This document shows positions 59,453 through 64,000 of a DNA stretch of 64,000 nt, one piece after another. Below the pieces are notes generated by a model. It did no database searches. It was not told where the DNA came from and saw only the letters and a program-made list of their open reading frames with translations. Where the stretch lies: positions 248,001 through 312,000 of the forward strand of contig JAGMVK010000020.1 of assembly GCA_020747065.1 (NCBI GenBank), given 5' to 3'. A program made the translations under genes and the position numbers. The stretch is from Cadophora sp. MPI-SDFR-AT-0126 (lineage: Eukaryota; Ascomycota; Leotiomycetes; Helotiales; Ploettnerulaceae). Numbering within the stretch: the stretch's first letter is position 1; the number at the start of each line of letters is the position of its first letter.

Positions 59453-60207
59453 TTAACTATTGCCCTGCCACCCAAAGAGCTCCACCCGTCTGCCATTCAG
59501 GATCACCACTCCCTTACTTTGGTAGTTCTTCCCGAGAGATGCCAATGGCCAAATGAGCCCTCGTTTCGCACTCTGATCTATTATGACATGCATCATTCGC
59601 ACACCATGGAGCGAAGCTTTCCGTATGTAATCAACGGCGCAGAAGAAGTCTCTCAGATCTCTACCATGGGAGCTCTCGAGTTCGTCAAGGCCTGTGATAT
59701 CTATAGTGAGAGCTTCGAAGTCATTGAGGCAGAATGCCCGCGAGTTGCGGAGATTGAGGCATTGTGTTGGGTTTGTATTGCTGGGTAGAGGTCAGCCAGT
59801 TCTGCAGCAAGCAGCCTTCAGAGAGGGTCCTGCGATCTCAAGAGACATACAGTACAGGTGTTTTGGCAACAAGAATGCCCAGGACGAATGTCAGTCACTT
59901 ACCTCTGCAGTACTTCAAATCTCAAAAACCGGATAGCCATACGTGTCTTTCGATCCATATACTTGAACTTCTCCTGATTCTTCACCGAGACCACATAATT
60001 CTGCTGGAAATAGATTCTCTGTGCTTCATGGTAATCTGTAGTCCATTCTTTACTACATCCTAGGGCTATCAAAAGAGCAGGTACCTGCTTCAGAGGCCCT
60101 AGAGCTAGCAGGTCGACGAATATCTTATCACGAATTTCTCTTGGGAGGTTGGCGAGGGGGAAGTAAGCCGGTGGGTATGGACCCGAAACGTGAAGTCCTT
60201 GAGACAT
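59453..60207 (-). CDS. F-box/2EXR-like protein, 210 aa
   Basis: Two exons (60207-59903, 59780-59453) joined by a GTAAGT...CCCAG intron of 122 bp encode 210 aa in phase. Exon 1 has NLPREIRDKIFVDLLALGPL, the same helix as in the neighbouring 57633-58616 gene, then KTRMAIRFLRFEV. Exon 2 gives NSRAFCLNDFEALTIDITGL and ends WQGNS. A long plus-strand frame (59273-59788, no ATG until 59351) lies antisense to exon 2 and was judged to be a shadow. The protein is shorter than its neighbour, so it may be truncated. Function unknown. Confidence 0.68.
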
Positions 60208-60542
60208 TGCTATTCGAGGAAAGTATATCCTTTGGTGAGCGAGGTTTGTGACCAGATCAGGCTGCTCAGAAAGGTAGCCCCAAGTGTATGCCGAATTCGT
60301 AGATTATCTTGGTACAACTGATGTCTTCTTGGACGAACTCAAGGACGTGTTTGCGTGATGCTGTTTGTATTGGTAATTTCACATTAACATCATTAATATC
60401 AAAGTTCAAGATGACATCCTGAGAAGATGAGGTTCAGCTCGCCCAACGCGGCCGCACGGGATTTCGCGGTTGTCGGCTGAACCAGGCTGCACTTCTCTTC
60501 TCTATTTCAACTTCACGACCAGACCACGATATCCAGACATAA
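60208..60542. other. Intergenic, 0.3 kb
   Basis: Between the 210-aa gene and the 2EXR remnant. Nothing recognised. Confidence 0.5.
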
Positions 60543-60947
60543 GATTTTGCCGACACAGCAGCATCTGAATCAGAATCTCGATTCCCAACAGCAACATCGT
60601 TGTACGTTTTTCCCCTTTTCCTGCAGCCGCCCGCCAAACTTCGCGTCAAGATATGGCGACACGCTGTCCCAAGACGCGTGCTACAATTGGGCATCGATGG
60701 TCCATATTCCTCACCCCGAAAACCTCCTTCGATCACTCAGTTATCCCACTCTATCGACCTTGACAGCACCGAATATGCTCTCCTACCAATACCCGCATCG
60801 CGCCCTTCAATCCTCGACCTCTTCTACGACAGCCCCTCCTGTCTGCGTCGACCAATACATACCCTTCGGATACACGGGGACGGACTGGGATTCTCACGGC
60901 AATTTATCCTACCCAGAACATACAGGGTGACTACTGGCAAGATTTAA
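60543..60947 (+). pseudogene. 2EXR-domain remnant lacking a start
   Basis: The frame opens directly after a TAA (60540-60542), has no ATG before the domain, and ends at 60947. Its translation holds VFPLFLQPPAKLRVKIWRHA then VPRRVLQLGI, typical of the 2EXR domain of fungal proteins (intact form close to LPPELRLKIW...PR-VEI), followed by about 70 residues with no match I recognise. It is probably the 5'-truncated fragment of a third relative in this small group; an unrecognised upstream exon is possible. Confidence 0.5.
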
Positions 60948-61093
60948 GGAGGAGTTGAGAGCTACAGCATCATGAATCTCCGGTTGCACTGGAAATTGTT
61001 GATGTCGACGATCACCATCCATATATGTGTTACCTACGCACGAGTTGCATTCCGCATATACTCCGTTGTATTCTATTTCAAACACTACAGCAC

Positions 61094-62747
61094 CTAGGCG
61101 ACAAATGCATAACTTCCGAGTCTAGAATAGACAGCCCACAGATCTACCTTTATACCAAGTTCCAGAATCTGGGCTACAGATCTAGCATTTCGAATACCGA
61201 AATGGTTGGACAGATACCGCAGCTGTTCGACGCACCACGACCTGACTAGTTTCCCCGGCTGCTGTGAGTATGCCGCGGCAAACATCGGGAGGATTGTCGT
61301 GTAGCAGTCCAATGTATGCGAAGGGGAATGTGAATGTCCCGTTCCGCTCAAAGATGCATTCGCTTTCCACGCTGGTAGTTTCAAACGAGTGGCAATCGAA
61401 CAGTCAAGGTACTGCGGTACCGAGGCGCAGATCTCGTGCACGAGAGAATTGATGTTCTCATATGCTACTTCGACTGACGAGCACATGGAGTTCGATGGTG
61501 TTTGGAGCTCCAAGCAATACTTGACAATCGACACATTAAGAGAGATGCGCACGAGACGGAGCACATTCCAAGTCTGTGTGATATGCCGACCGGGATATAT
61601 ATCGACGCGTTGACAAAACACCCTCGCACTACTTCCTTCAACAGTCGCTGTCCTGTATTGCCATTGATGTGGCATATTGATGGAAAGCGCATGAAGTTTA
61701 GCATCGAGCTCCATGACTTTATCCATGCAGTCTGCGACGGACAAACATCCTTCCCGAATCTCAGTACGCAATAATCCATAATCGATCATGAGGTTTGTTA
61801 GTCTTGACTTGCCATCTGATGCATTGATTTGCTCAGTGATGTATTTCCGGAGGCTGATGAGCTCTGTTGGAATAGGCCGCTCGCCAGCTATACAACTGAT
61901 AAGTAGATTTGTACTCAAGCGACCTAGGACACGAAGTACGTCGTTGCCCTTGTAATGGTCTAGACCTTGCAGGTTGACGAGAGCGAGTGCTCCACTGATA
62001 CTGGTTGCACAGTCAGCATGTACTTCACACAGCTATTTCGGGATCAGAATCAGGAGTGAAGGATAGGCCCCGATCCCAGATCTATGTCATTACTAGGAGT
62101 GTACATACTGGCTCATCCACGAATCGCTATGTCTATTCTTCATGTTTGTAATTTTCTCAAACATATCCAACATCAGCGTTGACAGTATCGTCGTATATTT
62201 CGTGGCGTACTCAGGGGCCTGCAAAGCACTTGTCGTCATCCTTATTGCACTGCCGTACATCTCTCTTGCATGTACTAGTGCGGCATGTGAGCTCCTCTGA
62301 TGGGACAGGAACGCTAGACTGACGGCATCGATGCTCTTCGTCAGGTGCTCTGGCGCATCGACAGGATTGTAGAACTTCACGAGGAAGTCCCACGTCCTTG
62401 AAGCTTCGATGACATGGAAGCAAAAGAAGGCTTCTCTTGCTTGGAAGTCTAGAGACAGTGGAAAGTGCTGAACATCACCCACCGAAGTCGGAAGCGAACG
62501 GCGAGAAATTGCTTTCTTCCGAATGTCATTGGTCTCGTTCCTTATGCGAAGCTTCTGAGTGTCTCGATATCCCGCACATACGACTCTGGCCCTGATGCAA
62601 GAGCTACATGACAAGGGTAGTAGGTCGCACTGAAAGTGTCAGTCTATTAGCTCAAGGCCGGATCCAAGGGGATTAAGCAATCCGTACCTTCAGTCTCCGC
62701 TCTCTGCATCTCTGACAAGCCTTCGAAAGTTTTCCACGATATGGCAT
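61094..62747 (-). CDS. Zn2Cys6 transcription factor
   Basis: Three exons (62747-62688, 62629-62109, 62000-61094) encode 495 aa in phase. The binuclear cluster spans the first intron: ACQRCRERRLK joined to CDLLPLSCSSCIRARVVCAGY. A linker and a long helical regulatory region follow (LSLDFQAREAFFCFHV, ISGALALVNLQG, FRVL-type blocks). This is the shape of small fungal regulators with a fungal-specific C-terminal domain. The target is unknown. The divergent short-chain dehydrogenase begins 606 bp away and could be a target, but nothing in the sequence proves it. Confidence 0.9.
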
Positions 62748-63353
62748 CGAGTCTCCTTCCGACTCATCTCAAATCATATTTTGTCTGTTGAGACGCGCAG
62801 AATACAGTCAAACTTACCTCCAAAGTCCGAAGTGTCGATATCTCCTGCTGACTAATACGGAGCATCTCAATTGGATGGTCTATGATCAACGCTATTCTGA
62901 TTCCAGCATACATTTCGACGCTAGCAATTCAGCCAATGAGGTCCTGGCCATCGAGCCATCTTCTCGGGCCAGCTCCAAAGTCACGTCTTCATATGTCCGT
63001 TTTGCAAAATGGTAATTTGGTTAGGAGTATGCCGTTTTAGGGCTACATTTCGACGCCAGTGGTTTTCTGGAGCCACCGTCGAATGGAGATTGTAAATGGT
63101 GGCGGAAATGAGGAAGGACGCGATTCTTGACTTCTTCTGTGTGGCCCCCGAGTTGTGTATAAAGGAAGCCATCCTCCACTTGCACTTTTCTAAGATTTAT
63201 AGCAGATATATCACGCCTCAACAACTCTCCAAAGCTTCTCTTCAAAGTACTAACACTAATTCCAACGCAAAACTGTCCATTTCCCACCTACCTTTCTCTT
63301 CAAACTCACAACGTCCATCTACGGCGTGTCTATCTGTCGCCCCGTTCATCACA
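62748..63353. other. Divergent intergenic region
   Basis: Shared upstream region of the Zn2Cys6 regulator (minus) and the dehydrogenase (plus). I saw no convincing CGG-N-CCG regulator site by eye. Confidence 0.55.
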
Positions 63354-64000
63354 ATGTCCTTCCCCTACAAACACGTCCTTCTCATCGGAGCCACATCCGG
63401 CATCGGCAAAGGCATGGCCGACCAACTCGCCCGCTCAGGCGTGAAAGTTACTGCCGTAGGCCGCAGGAAAGAGAGACTCGATGCCTTTGTGTCTGAACAT
63501 GGCTCGAAAGTCGCTGCCGCGGCGCCGTTAGATATTGGGGACATGGGCGGCATCGTGGAGTTTACTTCTAAGTAAGTCCAAGTTCACCAAATCACTGTCC
63601 AGCCTTTCTCTGTCTTGGAGCATTTTGAGAACGTTGACTGACATATTGTACTCCGCAGCATCATCAAGAAATCCCCAGACATCGACTGCCTCTTCCTCAA
63701 TGCAGGCGTACAAGGTCACTACGACGTCTCTGCACCTGAGACTATTGATTTGAAGAAGTTCAATGATGAGATGAGGATCAATTACACGAGTCTCGTTGCC
63801 CTCACTTTCGCGTTTTTGCCTTTCCTCAAGAAGAAAGCGGAGTCAAGACCTGCTTCTATTATTTTGTAAGACTTCTCCATGCGTCTCTCATACAGTCGAT
63901 TGTCTTTCCTTGACTGCAAGACACCTTGGAGGAACAGACAAGGAAATAAACGAGACTGACAACCCAATAGCACAGGGACACATCTCGCCGTCATCCCAGC
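63354..64000 (+). CDS. Short-chain dehydrogenase/reductase, 3' end cut by the window
   Basis: Three exons so far (63354-63571, 63659-63865, 63971 to the edge), all in phase. ATG 63354 opens MSFPYKHVLLIGATSGIGKG, with the TGxxxGIG cofactor motif (GATSGIG here), then VTAVGRRKERLDAF, whose Arg-rich end suggests NADP(H). CLFLNAGVQG holds the NAG motif, and INYTSLVALTFAFLPFL is the fourth helix. The Ser/Tyr/Lys catalytic residues lie downstream, beyond the edge, so activity cannot be judged. Substrate unknown. It is transcribed away from the Zn2Cys6 regulator. Confidence 0.9.

Noticed and set aside
59273..59788. Plus-strand 171-codon frame as a gene
   Set aside because: No ATG at the frame opening, no splice partner, and the minus strand gives an in-phase second exon for a motif-bearing gene.

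Overview
The window is nuclear DNA of a filamentous ascomycete (Pezizomycotina). This rests on short introns of about 45-65 bp with GTAAGT-type donors and CTAAC/CTGAC branch points, Zn2Cys6 regulators, WSC, LysM and CBM21 domain proteins, a fungal rhodopsin-domain membrane protein, and an 11 kb AT-rich block with the marks of repeat-induced point mutation (RIP). A leotiomycete or dothideomycete is my guess; nothing seen fixes the class.

Positions 167-11407 are a nest of two dead transposons. The outer one is a Tc1/mariner-like DNA element with inverted terminal repeats and a TA on each side. A 7.7 kb Ty3/gypsy LTR retrotransposon (2959-10700; 222-bp LTRs; 5-bp target duplication TTTAT) sits inside its transposase gene. 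Both are saturated with C-to-T and G-to-A changes, so no long open frame survives.

From 12.5 kb on the DNA is ordinary gene-bearing euchromatin. In order: a membrane-anchored GH16 glucanase-like protein (+); a very large secreted oxidase with eight WSC domains and a glyoxal-oxidase-type copper-radical domain (+, one probable frameshift); a MUP1-like amino-acid permease (-); an unknown 822-aa protein (+); a broken membrane-protein gene (+); an NDH-2-like FAD oxidoreductase (+) facing a secreted berberine-bridge-type FAD oxidase (-); a rhodopsin-domain membrane protein (+); a small LysM membrane protein (-); a C2H2 zinc-finger gene overlapping a two-TM open frame (-); an App1-like phosphatidate phosphatase (-); a Zn2Cys6 regulator pseudogene (+); a cystathionine gamma-synthase-like enzyme (+); an unknown 537-aa protein (-); a secreted CBM21-GH13 alpha-amylase (-); three F-box/2EXR-like genes or remnants (57.6-60.9 kb); an intact Zn2Cys6 regulator (-); and the 5' part of a short-chain dehydrogenase (+) running off the right edge.

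The genes do not form a recognisable metabolic cluster. There is a loose theme of secreted or cell-wall carbohydrate-active proteins: the GH16 protein, WSC oxidase, LysM protein and amylase. Most exon models were checked by phase arithmetic, and that check exposed the one-base insertion in the WSC oxidase. Three genes each appear to carry one GC-AG intron with the same donor, GCAAGT. No tRNA, rRNA, CRISPR array or polyketide/peptide synthetase gene was seen.
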